Assembly (NCBI GenBank): GCA_029964075.1
Contig: CM057142.1
Location: 30,320,392 to 30,384,391, forward strand
DNA from: Patiria pectinifera
Taxonomy: Eukaryota; Echinodermata; Asteroidea; Valvatida; Asterinidae
Reading direction: 5' to 3'
DNA: 64,000 nucleotides
Of the stretch, positions 48,101 to 60,100 are shown piece by piece (within the stretch, counting starts at the first letter, position 1; each line of letters opens with the position of its first letter). Position numbers and translations under genes: made by a program. Below the pieces are notes generated by a model. It was not told where the DNA came from. It ran no database searches and saw only the letters and a list, made by a program, of their open reading frames with translations.

Positions 48101-51100
48101 GCCTCAACATATTGACAGTTATTGCTGGAGGAATTCGCAGGATTGAGGCAGTGGTCACCCCTCCAAGTGACACAACTGCAAGAAGTAACAGAGGATTTTG
48201 CAGGATTGAGGCTGTATGCAATTTTTGACATGGAGGCAGTTGGAGGATTTTGCAGGATTGAGGTTGCATCTTAGCAAATATGCTAGGGAGTTAGGGTTAT
48301 AATCACTGTTTGTCAGTGTCTGGCAACCTGAAAAACAAATACCAGATTTTCAAGCTCAGTGAATTGCTAATTCTTAGCATTACCACAAGCCATCAAACAG
48401 AAACACAAAAAAAAAAAAAATATCAATATACATAAAAACCTACAGTTTACTCATTCCTATTGGTTGAGAGCCCGTCACGTGGCCGGTCCTAAACGGATGA
48501 CAAAGACATGGCTAGCTGGTCTAAAACCCTTTTCCAGTGTCACATGAAATTGGGACTCCTAAAAATCCAGTGCCTCTTATTACCGTTTTATTGGTTGAAC
48601 GTTCACAATCCTACCAGTGAGTCAGAATTTTATAGTCCTAAATTCACAACGCAACGCCCCAGGTGCATTCTGCGCAACATCACGCAGTACGCGCGACGCG
48701 TGCGCCAATCTCCATAAAAGGAGTTGTTTACATCTAATTCACCAGCTGGACACTCCATTATTTAGCTAGAGGGGTGTTTCGCAAAACATGAAGTGAACTT
48801 GTTGAACTACCGGTAATTCGTTTTTTTGACCGAAAAGTTTGGATTTTTTTTACCAAAAAGGTATTAACGGTATGAATCGGAATAAATATGTGCTTTGTCG
48901 GTATTAATCAAGCTCTGTTTAAGACCGCTTGGAGTCTGGGTGCTGATAATTACCCTCGCCGAATATCAGCACCCAGACTCCAAGCGGTTTTGAACAGAGT
49001 GATTAAAACCTCCAACGCACACATTTATTACCTTAATAAAGTCAAGCATTGGGCTACCTACATAAGCTTCAAAGTTTCTATGACATGTACCGGTACGTAC
49101 ATTATACATGTATCTTTTCTGGAAGACTAAATACTTTGCAGAGTGTTTTTTTTTAATTGGAAAATTCAAAAGTCATCTGCAAAACATGATACATACAGGT
49201 AGCCTACATTTACACCTGTAAGTCCACTATTTGTTTTCCATTATTATCATCACTATTATTTTTAAATAGGCTAATAAAACATTCCTAGACCTTCTTTGCT
49301 CCAATTAGTGTATGAAGCTGGATGTTTCCATTTGAGTGTAAATTACATGTACATGTACACGTATGTAATTGCCTCATGGGTATTAATTCTAGATGGAAAG
49401 TAGCAAATCTGATATATTTCCCCATTCAGATACACACATCTCAATTTGTAGGGCTGATGTTTTTGTAAATTTCCCCCCAAAGCCCATTGCGTTTGATGAC
49501 ACAAGACCATGTGACCACATTTGCAAGACTTAAGGTACATGTACATGTACCATGCCAACATTTACTTGCATGCTTCATAGTCATACTACTTCATCAATAA
49601 TTGGCTCTTCCTCAGTGAGGAACATCATGTGCATAAATAAGTTGTAAAAGGTCAAAGGTTAAAGATGATGGGCCTAAGTTTCCTGCCCCAATTCTAATAG
49701 TATGGTTCCTGTTGACAAAAATATGCTACCTCCCTGTAGTACATTTCATAGAAATAAATAGCAGCTGCTTTCGGCAAATCACATTTCCACACACCCCCAG
49801 TCACACATTGCCGACTCTGAGAGATGAAGTGCTCATAAATTTTAAAGGCTGAAGCTTGAAATATCACAATGAATTAGTGGCTTTGACTTGAGGGATTGAT
49901 GTACACGTCTTAACTTAAAGAGTATTAATAAAAGTTGGAATGAAGCACTTTAAATAAGTTTCTTTGACTTCAGCATTCTTGACTTCAGTATTCTCTTAGG
50001 GTTTGATAAGAGCTGGAAATTGGGTTGGTGGCATTTTTCTTTCCTTTCAGCCTTGAGACCCAGGTTCGAATCCCACCCAGGCCAACATGTAGATTGGGTT
50101 TGCAGTCCCTCCCAGATACTGAAAATTCCCCCCCCCCCTGTAATTACATATAATGTATTTATGCTTGAGTACATGTATGTCTTACAGTCACATATATGTG
50201 TCTGCATTATGTGAACAAAAGATGTCCACATAATGCAGGTTGTGTGGACGGATAATGTGGACTAAGCCGTGTCCACATAACGTTTCGCCCTCTCTGGAAA
50301 GCAGGTTTAGAGGCATTTTCGGGTTAGGGTTATCTGTCACAGAATGAAGAGAAACATTCAAGGAAATCCAAAAAAAGAAAAGAAAAATTGGGGTTGAAAG
50401 AGTTTTCACAGTTTAAGTAAAGTTATTTTTTGTACCAAGTTTTCTTAACTACACGAAAACAAAGGAATGTCCACATAGAGTATAATGTAAAACAAACATG
50501 TACATTATGTCTTTCTGGGTGTTTCTCCCATCTCTAAAACTACACATGTTTTTATAATTTCTCTCATACTCATAGGCTACTAGTGCCTATGAATGTTTTT
50601 GCAGAATCCTCAGTTTCATACCAGAAAGAATTAAAGTAAAGTTCCCTTAGGAGTTAGGACAGTTGTGCACTCTTTTTGTATTATACTAAGTCATAATTTG
50701 CATCCTATAGTTTCTCCACTGATACAAACTGTGCTCTTCGGCTGTGCTGTGAAGTGCTTTTCAGGCTTCAAACATTTTCCTTGTTTTGCAAAATATGTGT
50801 AGGCTGGCCTACATTGGTAATGTGTGAAATAGGAACTTATATTTCCTCCAGAAGGAGGTACATGTAGATTTGTAAATATTTAAATGACAGATTAGCAACG
50901 TAATAGTTGTAAATTAAAGTATGTAGAAGACATCACTTTCAAGGTTCATAAAGGACAAAAATTTTTATGAAAACATTAACCCTTACCCCATCTGATGAAG
51001 TAGTTGGAGAGCAAGTTTATAAATTCAAACTTTTATTCTTGTTTATCCTATTAAGTGCTACTTACTTTTTAATGTGCCCCTATGATGTGTGAAAATCCTA

Positions 51101-54100
51101 TTAAATTGGAGGGTTCTGGACTGTTAGGGTTATCATCGGTGTTAATGAAAACATTAACAGGGAAATGTCCAGATTAAAAAAAAGGTACGGGTACATATAT
51201 ACTTGTGTCTTTCCTTTTGATGTTTGATGCTTATCTGTGTTAGCTTACCAACTGATGTACATGTAGAGGGCCATTCTTTGGTCACTGTTTGACATAAAAT
51301 TTGGCTCGTCTGATTTTTGAAGCTTTAGGCCTACCCCTTGTTAACTACATCTTACATACATTTTTCTACATTGTATTACTTTCACTGATTCATCAGATTA
51401 GTACTTTTTACTCCGTACGTCAGAGTATAATTTCTACTTTCACAAATTATGTCGAAATATTAGGAGGGGTCATCACAGTTTGGTCACGTGACATCAGACA
51501 AAATTGTTTTTATCCGGCCCATATCAGAAATTCATGCTTTTCTCCAAGGTTCTAATGACACACACCCCATACTGACATGTATTTTGGAGTAAGACTAGTC
51601 TTTCGTGATTTACAGAATGCATAAACAATGTACACGGGCCTCTGCTTTAGTTTTACTAATGGGAATTGTTCTGTGGTCACGTGTGTGACATTTTGATCGG
51701 GCACATGTGTGAAATTTTGTAATTAAAATTAACAGACATTTTGTAATTAAAAGACCAACTTATAAAACTGTTTAAGAAATTTGCACCTTTACTAATACTA
51801 GCAACTCTTTAGTGAACAATAATCATTTGTATTACATCACATAAAATAGTTTTTATTCCCCCCCCCCCCAAAAAAAAATAATTTCAGTTCAATTTTTGAA
51901 GGATCGCTCTATACAGGAATATTGGCAGACGAATCTGTGCCTTTAACCTTGTTATCCTTTCATTTTTTTCGGACGTGGCAACATGAAAATAATTTCAATT
52001 TCATGTTTGGTAGTCTAGCAAGTCACCGCATCACTGAATACAGGAAATGAGGGTCGGAAGTCCCTCGCACTGCTCTCCGAAAGAGTTCCCCTAGAAGCTA
52101 GCGTCTGTACTCCAAAGGTTTTGCCCTCTGGCCCCGAGGGATATATGCTAATGAATTCTTTCCTGCTTTGTGAATGTAAACAAACTCTTATATAAAAAAT
52201 ATAAAAAAATTGCTGGTACTAGTGTGACTGTGCTTTGACAGCATTCCGCTTGTATTTTCTCTAATGTTTTGGTTTACTCGCTGATTAATCCTCAAAAACC
52301 AAAATGGCGGATGACCTTTGGAACTTTGGTAGTGGCAGGGACTTGTGGGAAACGTCGGAGTTGTACGAGGTTGATTCCATTGAAGGTGAGGTGGGTAATG
52401 CCAAGGCGAGCAGACAGTCGCAACCGTTGATCAAGTTGGCGCACAAGGGCAGAGCAAAAAGACCAAAGCCGTTTGGTAAATTTTTATTGCACAGTGTGCA
52501 TGCTAATTAATTTGTACTAATCCTACGTTGTAATAATATGCAGCTAACTTGTTCACAGTAAGCTCTGAAGCTTTTGGAAGCCTTGTTGTAATCTGCTACG
52601 TGTATATTAGTGTCACTTCATGTACCAGGTGCTCATCGTGTGATAATGTTTTTGTCAATTAAAAACATGAGCTGCATGCAAGTTACTGTCAGTGGTGTAA
52701 AGACTTAGGAAGACTTCAGACAGGAGGTTTGCAGCCACGGATCAGAAAAGCAAATATATACATTTTGCTGCTCACAAACTGTTTTAGACCGAGTTACATG
52801 CATGTATAATTGTAGGATTGTTTTTATTTATAAGATTTTTATAAGATTCTGACAAGATTCTTATAAGATTCTTATGATAATGAGAGTATTTCGTAGGCCG
52901 TGCCGGATTCGTATAAGATTCTTACATACATAAGAATATTATAAGAATCTTATAAGATCTTACTAGTTTGCATATAAAATACTTATAAGATTCTTATAAG
53001 ATTCTTATAAGAAGGGTCTCAGTTTCTTATAAGAATCTTATAAGATTTTTATAAGATTCTTATAAGAGTATTTCGTACTAGATGCGTAGCATCATCAGCC
53101 AGCTACCGGTACATGTATCGTGGCAAACTGTTACAAACTGACTTAATTTTAAAAAAAATCCAGAGCCCACTTTTACATCTGGCTGAAAAATGCCTCGTGG
53201 GTGTTGAACCAAAAATACATCATGGTGTTGGGGGAAAAATGGCTTTAACGAAGAGTTCATTTTAATAGGTACCGGTACCTAAGACAGTTTACCCATTCCT
53301 ATTTTAAACACTTCTTTTTGGCAACGTTGCGATCTGCGCCACATTGCGCAGTACTCACACGCATGCGCCAATCTCCATTTTATTACTACTCGCACGAAGC
53401 ACATACCAGTACCATAAACACAGCTAGAGGGGTGTTTCACAAAACGTGAAATAAACTTGTTGAACAAAAACGTTGGAAATTTATAAGTTTCGATTTGTTT
53501 TGACAGTTTGACCGAAAGGTATTTGGCCCTAGAGAGGACGAGAGAGAGCACACGGACATGGATAAATGTGGTCAGCTTCGGCTAACCTTCGCCGAGCGTT
53601 TATTGCTCTTGATGATACAGTCCCATGTATCCTACATGTATTAACCAATACAATATTACAGTGTTTGCATTGTCTACTATTACACTGTATGTTGAGGCCC
53701 CGCAATGCAAGAATTTGTTAATCAAATAACGATGACAATGAGTGTTGTAAACCACACTACTATTACACTGTGTGTTGAGGCCCCGCAATGCACGAATTTG
53801 TTAATCAAATAACGATGACAATGAGTGTTGTAAACCACCAAACCATGCAATTAAGCATAAAGTTACAGGTATACTAAACGCGGCAAGTTACACCAAATAA
53901 ATTACACTGAGTCTTAATACAATGGTTTATCAAGCTACAATAACCCACAGATATGAACAACACTTACAGTTATATAAAATATATAGCCAAAGTGAACGGT
54001 GGCAATGAAAACTTTAGGATCAAGGGTTATAATCAAGATATAGAGTAATCAGAATATTAGGTGATTAGCTAGAATTAAGATTCTGGTGATTGGTTTTATA

Positions 54101-57100
54101 CAAAATTAGTCGTTCTGATTTCCTAACCCCCCTAGTTCCACCTTGGGCGTGTCCCCGCCCCCCTCATTTCTGCCCCCTCCCCCGTCCTTCCAAGATACAG
54201 AAGGAGGCCAGGGGGAAGAATCCCCAAGTTGGGGAGAGGCAAGTTGTTTTTAGAATGCAGGGATTGGCAGCCACAGGCCCAGAGAGGCCATCCCGGCGCA
54301 CTAGTGAGTTTGCCTTTCATGTGGTCAGAGCTGAGATGTGGGTCCCCGAGAGCAGGCCAAGCCCGCGAGTAATGTGGGGGGCCCCAGAGCAATAGTATAC
54401 GTGTACTGTGAGAACTGGGGAGAGGTCTACTTAGCAGCATGCTAGAGATGTTGGGAGTACAAATGCCCCCTGGCGAGAAACAGGTTGCAAAGCAAAATAT
54501 GCATAAAAATGTGCCAGGCATTAAAGCCTGCGGGAAAACTGTTAACCAGGGGGACTTCAGACAGTCCACAAGAAAACGTGGCTGAACAAAAACCAGCCTC
54601 CACGAGGGAGGTGTAAACATGTCGGGATTACACCAAATCCCACCTCACGTCACCTGAGGTATAAATTATGCCCAACAGACCCAGCCCAGAAGAAAGGCGA
54701 CAACTGACGCCCAGTCTGGACCTGTCTACATCTACCCCATCCCCTTCTTACTTGTCAATGACATTCATGTAAGATGTGCTCCAGCTCTACCTCTAGCCTC
54801 AAAGGTTATCTCCAACATGCAAGTGGCTACTCCCAAACATGGGACTAACTAAAATTGTGTAAGCCTAGTACTAACTGGTTAAATGGTGGAGGGAGGGAAG
54901 GGTTTTAATTTGTCGTGAGTGAAGCTCGGCGAAAGCAAGCGGAAAAGGGAGAAAAACGCGCGAAGCATTGCCAGCCTGCCTAGTTCCCCCGCAGGGATTG
55001 GTTGAAAGTGTGCAGGCTGCAGCAAACGGACCAATCAGAGATCCCAAACGATTTCTTGCCTACAAGAAGGCTGTTAGAATGTCCACTCACGCCCCCCTGT
55101 GCCAAAGGGGTTCTCCGGAGACGAGCACCGGAAAACCGTATTGGCCCTAGAGAGGACGAGAGAGAGCACACGGACATGGATAAATGTGGTCAGCTTCGGC
55201 TAACCTTCGCCGAGCGTTTATTGCTCTTGATGATACAGTCCCATGTATCCTACATGTATTAACCAATACAATATTACAGTGTTTGCATTGTCTACTATTA
55301 CACTGTATGTTGAGGCCCCGCAATGCAAGAATTTGTTAATCAAATAACGATGACAATGAGTGTTGTAAACCACACTACTATTACACTGTGTGTTGAGGCC
55401 CCGCAATGCAAGAATTTGTTAATCAAATAACGATGACAATGAGTGTTGTAAACCACCAAACCATGCAATTAAGCATAAAGTTACAGGTATACTAAACGCG
55501 GCAAGTTACACCAAATAAATTACACTGAGTCTTAATACAATGGTTTATCAAGCTACAATAACCCACAGATATGAACAACACTTACAGTTATATAAAATAT
55601 ATAGCCAAAGTGAACGGTGGCAATGAAAACTTTAGGATCAAGGGTTATAATCAAGATATAGAGTAATCAGAATATTAGGTGATTAGCTAGAATTAAGATT
55701 CTGGTGATTGGTTTTATACAAAATTAGTCGTTCTGATTTCCTAACCCCCCTAGTTCCACCTTGGGCGTGTCCCCGCCCCCCTCATTTCTGCCAAACAAGT
55801 TACGAATACAGGAACTTGCCAATCCCGAACAGTGAACCAATGTGCATAGCATGTTGACTGGGAACCGATAACCCTACAGTAGTTATTTGAATGGCTGGTT
55901 TTTAAGACCACACCGAGGTGTTAACTGACCGGTGAGCTATGGACAGCAACTTAAGACGAGGGAGGATGGAGAAGGGCTGATGGGTGTGAGGTAAAGAAGG
56001 CCAGGGCTGCCGAAATATTTTTGCAGAATTGTTGGCTGCCCAGGGAGGACAGATGGAGGCCGTCCCGCCAGTAGAGAGACTGCTGGCTAGAGTTGATAGT
56101 GCAGGAGTGCACGATCCCGTGGGCATTTCCCAAATTTTTACACACCCTGTGAGCATATTTATTCAGAGCGTTGACATTTTTCTTGCCAACACCCGGGCGC
56201 TCCTCTCCATAGTAGAACAGACGCAGGAGGATGTCCGACCAAACTATGCGAGTGTGAGGCAGCATGTGTCTTAGCCCCTGTAAGCCCTCCTCCAACCTGC
56301 CTCGGATCTCTTTGACGGGAATTGAGAATAAATCGTTGGTCCCCAGGTGGATCACAATGGTGGTAGGAACCGGGGAGTGTTGGAGTTGTGCTCGGATAGA
56401 GGGGACCATCGATGATATTTTGGCACCCCGCACTCCCCGCCAGGTGATCAGCCCCAATGCTGGCTCATTTGGGGCATGTTCGCCGGCGCGGAAGACAATG
56501 CTGTCACCAACCACCCAGGTGCGTGTTGTGCCTGTGGAGTTAAGCACAAACAAGAGCAGAACCGGGGATGCAAATGACATGTTACAGTTGGGGCAGCTCT
56601 GTGTGGGGGGGAGGGAGGACTTTGTCAGGCCGGATGTACAAATTAACGGCTTGGGATTTCCAGCGGCCTAATAATTGGATTTGCGGGACCGGGGTTCCAT
56701 TCAGAGCAGCGGAAGTGGCCGCCCCAATGCGGAAGCTGTGGGGGCTAAAACCCTGAGGGGGAAGGCCTAGTGCCACTAAGGATTTACGCAGCATTTGGCT
56801 GAACTGGTATGTTGTTAGGGGTGTACCGTCTATGTGAACAAAAAATGGGCCTGCAAAGTGTGGGCGCAGGATGAGGTAACTTGAAACCATGTTCACGGGG
56901 CAAGTGGGGGAGTGGAGATCCCTATGAAAACGCAGTTCGACAGAGTCGCCCCGTTGATCAGTTTTGGAGAACCTAAGCCTGACCACCAGTACAGAGTGAT
57001 CGTTGCTTTCAAACCAGACATCATGAAAGTTGAGGGTTCGTTCATGCCCGGCGGATTTGCTAGCAGTTGTTAGTTCCCCAACTCGGAAAAAACCGAAAAA

Positions 57101-60100
57101 AGCCAGTGAAAATGCGGCACAGAAAAGTGCAGCCTCAAGATTCGATGAGGTGATTGCGCGCAGAATGTTGCATATTTTTTCGAGGAGTTCTGCCGTGATG
57201 GGGCGCCTAGGGTCGCAGCGGCGGCCTTGGCGGCGGCAACCCTCCCTCATTTTCCGAACGATGAAGCTATCGGTGGGGTCGGGCCATCCGTTAATTTTAT
57301 GTACATAAGCGGCCGCGGCTGTATACGTACCGATTGTGGAAGGGGCGAGGCCTTCCAGTGAGAGATGGGCAATAAAGGCTGCAATGTGGCCACATGGAGC
57401 TGGCCAGAGGGGTGGGAGGCCAGCATGATGCCGGAATTGGATGAACTGTTCCACACCCTTGCTATATGTTCCCCAAGTACTACTCGCAAAGGATGCCCCC
57501 AGGAGTCGGAGGGCTTCCGTGTTTATAGCCTCCATAGAAATGGTGGGACTTCCAGCCCGTCTTTGGCTGCTGAGGGAGCGATCTCTCGAAATCGGTTCAT
57601 CTGTGAACGGGAGAGCGCGTCAGCGATGTTATTATGTATTCCGGAAATGTGTCTGGCCTTGAAGCTAACGTTGTCATGGAGGCACTGGAGGACAAAGAAT
57701 CGGACCAGTTTCATGATCTTCCCACATTTTGATGACTGTTTGTTAATTATTGAAACCACTGCTTCATTGTCTGACCTGATAATTATTTTCTTCCCGGCAA
57801 GGGATTTCCCCCATAGTGTGAGAGCCACAACTACTGGGAAGAATTCTAGCCAAGCGATGGATGGGTTGTCATCCTTGACAGATTGAGGCCAAATCCCGGT
57901 AAACCACTGGCCCAGAAAGTACCCCCCAAATCCTATGCCCCCACTAGCGTCTGTGAATAGTTGAAGATCTTCGTCTAGGGCCCAGTACTGGTCAGGAATT
58001 ATTGTCCTCCCGTTAAAGCTACGCAGGAACACCTGCCACATGTTCAGGTCTTCCTTCGCGCCCTTTGAAAGCCTAATTAGGTGCCAAGGTTGCTTTACGT
58101 TTTTTGTGTCGTCGATCAGTCTCCTGAGGAAGGCTCGCCCAGGAGAGACGGCCCGGCACACAAAGGATAGGGATCCAATGAGTGATTGGAGATTTCTGAG
58201 GGTTATTTTGGAGGGACGGATTGCCTCCTGAATCTTTTGGGTGATGTTGATAAGTTTCTCTGTGGGGATTGACACAGTTTGCGATATGGAATTAATTTCT
58301 AAACCCAGGAATGTCAGTTGTGTGGAGGGAAGGACCGTTTTTTCATTTGCTAGTGGCACCCCTAGTTCCCCACAAACTTGAATGAAGCAGTCCAACATGC
58401 TCTGGCATGAGAGGGGGCCACCTAAAGTTGCCCCCCCGACCATCAGGAAGTCGTCCACATAATGGCATATGTGTCCAGACCCTGAGCGTCTATTCACAAC
58501 CCACTCAATGAAAGTGGAAAACTTCTCAAAAAATGCTGGAGCGCATGCTGCTCCCATCGGGAGTGTTTTGTCAACATAGATTCTGTCCCGCATTTTAATG
58601 CCCAATAAGCAAAAATCATCAGGATGGATTGGCAGAAGACGGAAGGCTGACTTAATATCGGCTTTGGCCATCAGGGCCCCCCTCCCCGAGCTTACCACTA
58701 AGCTAACTGCGTCATCAAAGGTGGTGTATTGTACTGAACATAATTGTTTGTCAATGCCGTCATTGACAGAGTCGGATTCGGGATGGGAGAGGTGATGTAT
58801 CAGCCTAAAGCTGCCTGGGTCTGTTTTGGGAACCAGACCTATGGGGGAAATTCTCAGGTTTTGAATTGGACTCGTTTCGAATGGGCCCGCCATGCGCCCC
58901 AGCTGGACCTCCTTATGTAATTTATCGAGTGCTATTTCGGGGTTTTTTCTAACGGAGGTTAAATTCTTAGAGTCCCTAGCTATGCGGAGGCCGTTGTAAC
59001 CCAATTTGAATCCAGTTGTGAACCCACAGCGTAGCGTCTTTGCTACCTTTGTGTTGGGGTAAATATCTAGCCATGGTAAGAGACATTCTATAATCACTGG
59101 TGAATGCGCGAGGCAACATACGCAGTTGGGAGAACTAGTACAAGGCTGATGAGGGGGAAGATGTGGGCTGAGCCCCCTAGGGACGAGTGGTATTTTTCTT
59201 GTTGGCAGGGGTTTTGCAAGCGGACGACCCATGTCCGGTTGAGAAGCAAGCGGAGCATTTGTGAGGGAATGGGCACTGTACCCTTGTGCAGCCCGGGGTC
59301 CGATTGAATGCAAAGCAGATGTTACTGGTGCGGGGGGGTTGACGGGATGGCCAGCGAAAAGAATTGTAAGCTCGTTTGGGTGCGACGAGTGAGGGCCCCC
59401 CTTGCCCGCCTGCACCTACGTACGAAGGCCCTGGGGCAGCAATGTAGAGCGCCCACAGCTCCCCATCAATGATGGACCATGCCCTAGATGGGTGAAATTG
59501 CTGGCGCATGCGAAACTGCCGGTCGTATTCCAACCAACCGCGGCCAGAGAAGCGTGCAGCCGCCATGCGAACCACGTGCATGTATTTAAGTAACTCCTGC
59601 AACCGCGCGGGGTGCGCACTGAGGAACACAGATGCAAAAACTAGGAATGCATCGGTCCATGCCAAAATGGAATTTATCTGCGGTTTTTTCTTTGCGTCAG
59701 TCACGCGTAGTTGGCCCGACTTATCCAATGTGAATGTGAGGTTGGGAGGTTGTGGGTTAGGTCCGTGGCGGTCCAAGAGAGTGTCGAGTTCTAGGAACTC
59801 GCTTTTTGCAATTTTTTCCCTGACCCCAGGTGATACCGTGTTCCCTAGGGGTTCACATATGGATAGTAGGGGCCCCCCTCCCCACTCAGGGTTAATGGCA
59901 GTGGTGGTTGGGTTGGTCTGGTTGGACAGAGAAGGAGCAGGTTGAGAACTCATCATGCTCAAAAGGGGTTGTGAGCTTGGGGTAACACAAACAGTAGCCA
60001 TGTTGGCCATATCGGCACTGTACTCACCCGAGGTGGATGGGTTTTGGTACCCCCTGGCTGGCTGTCCAAGTTGGCCGGATGAGGTGGAAGACCCGGGTAT

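Noticed and set aside
53600-55406. Two identical 62-codon frames (53600-53788 and 55218-55406, minus)
   Set aside because: They are within the two copies of Ngaro repeat B; no domain or start context.
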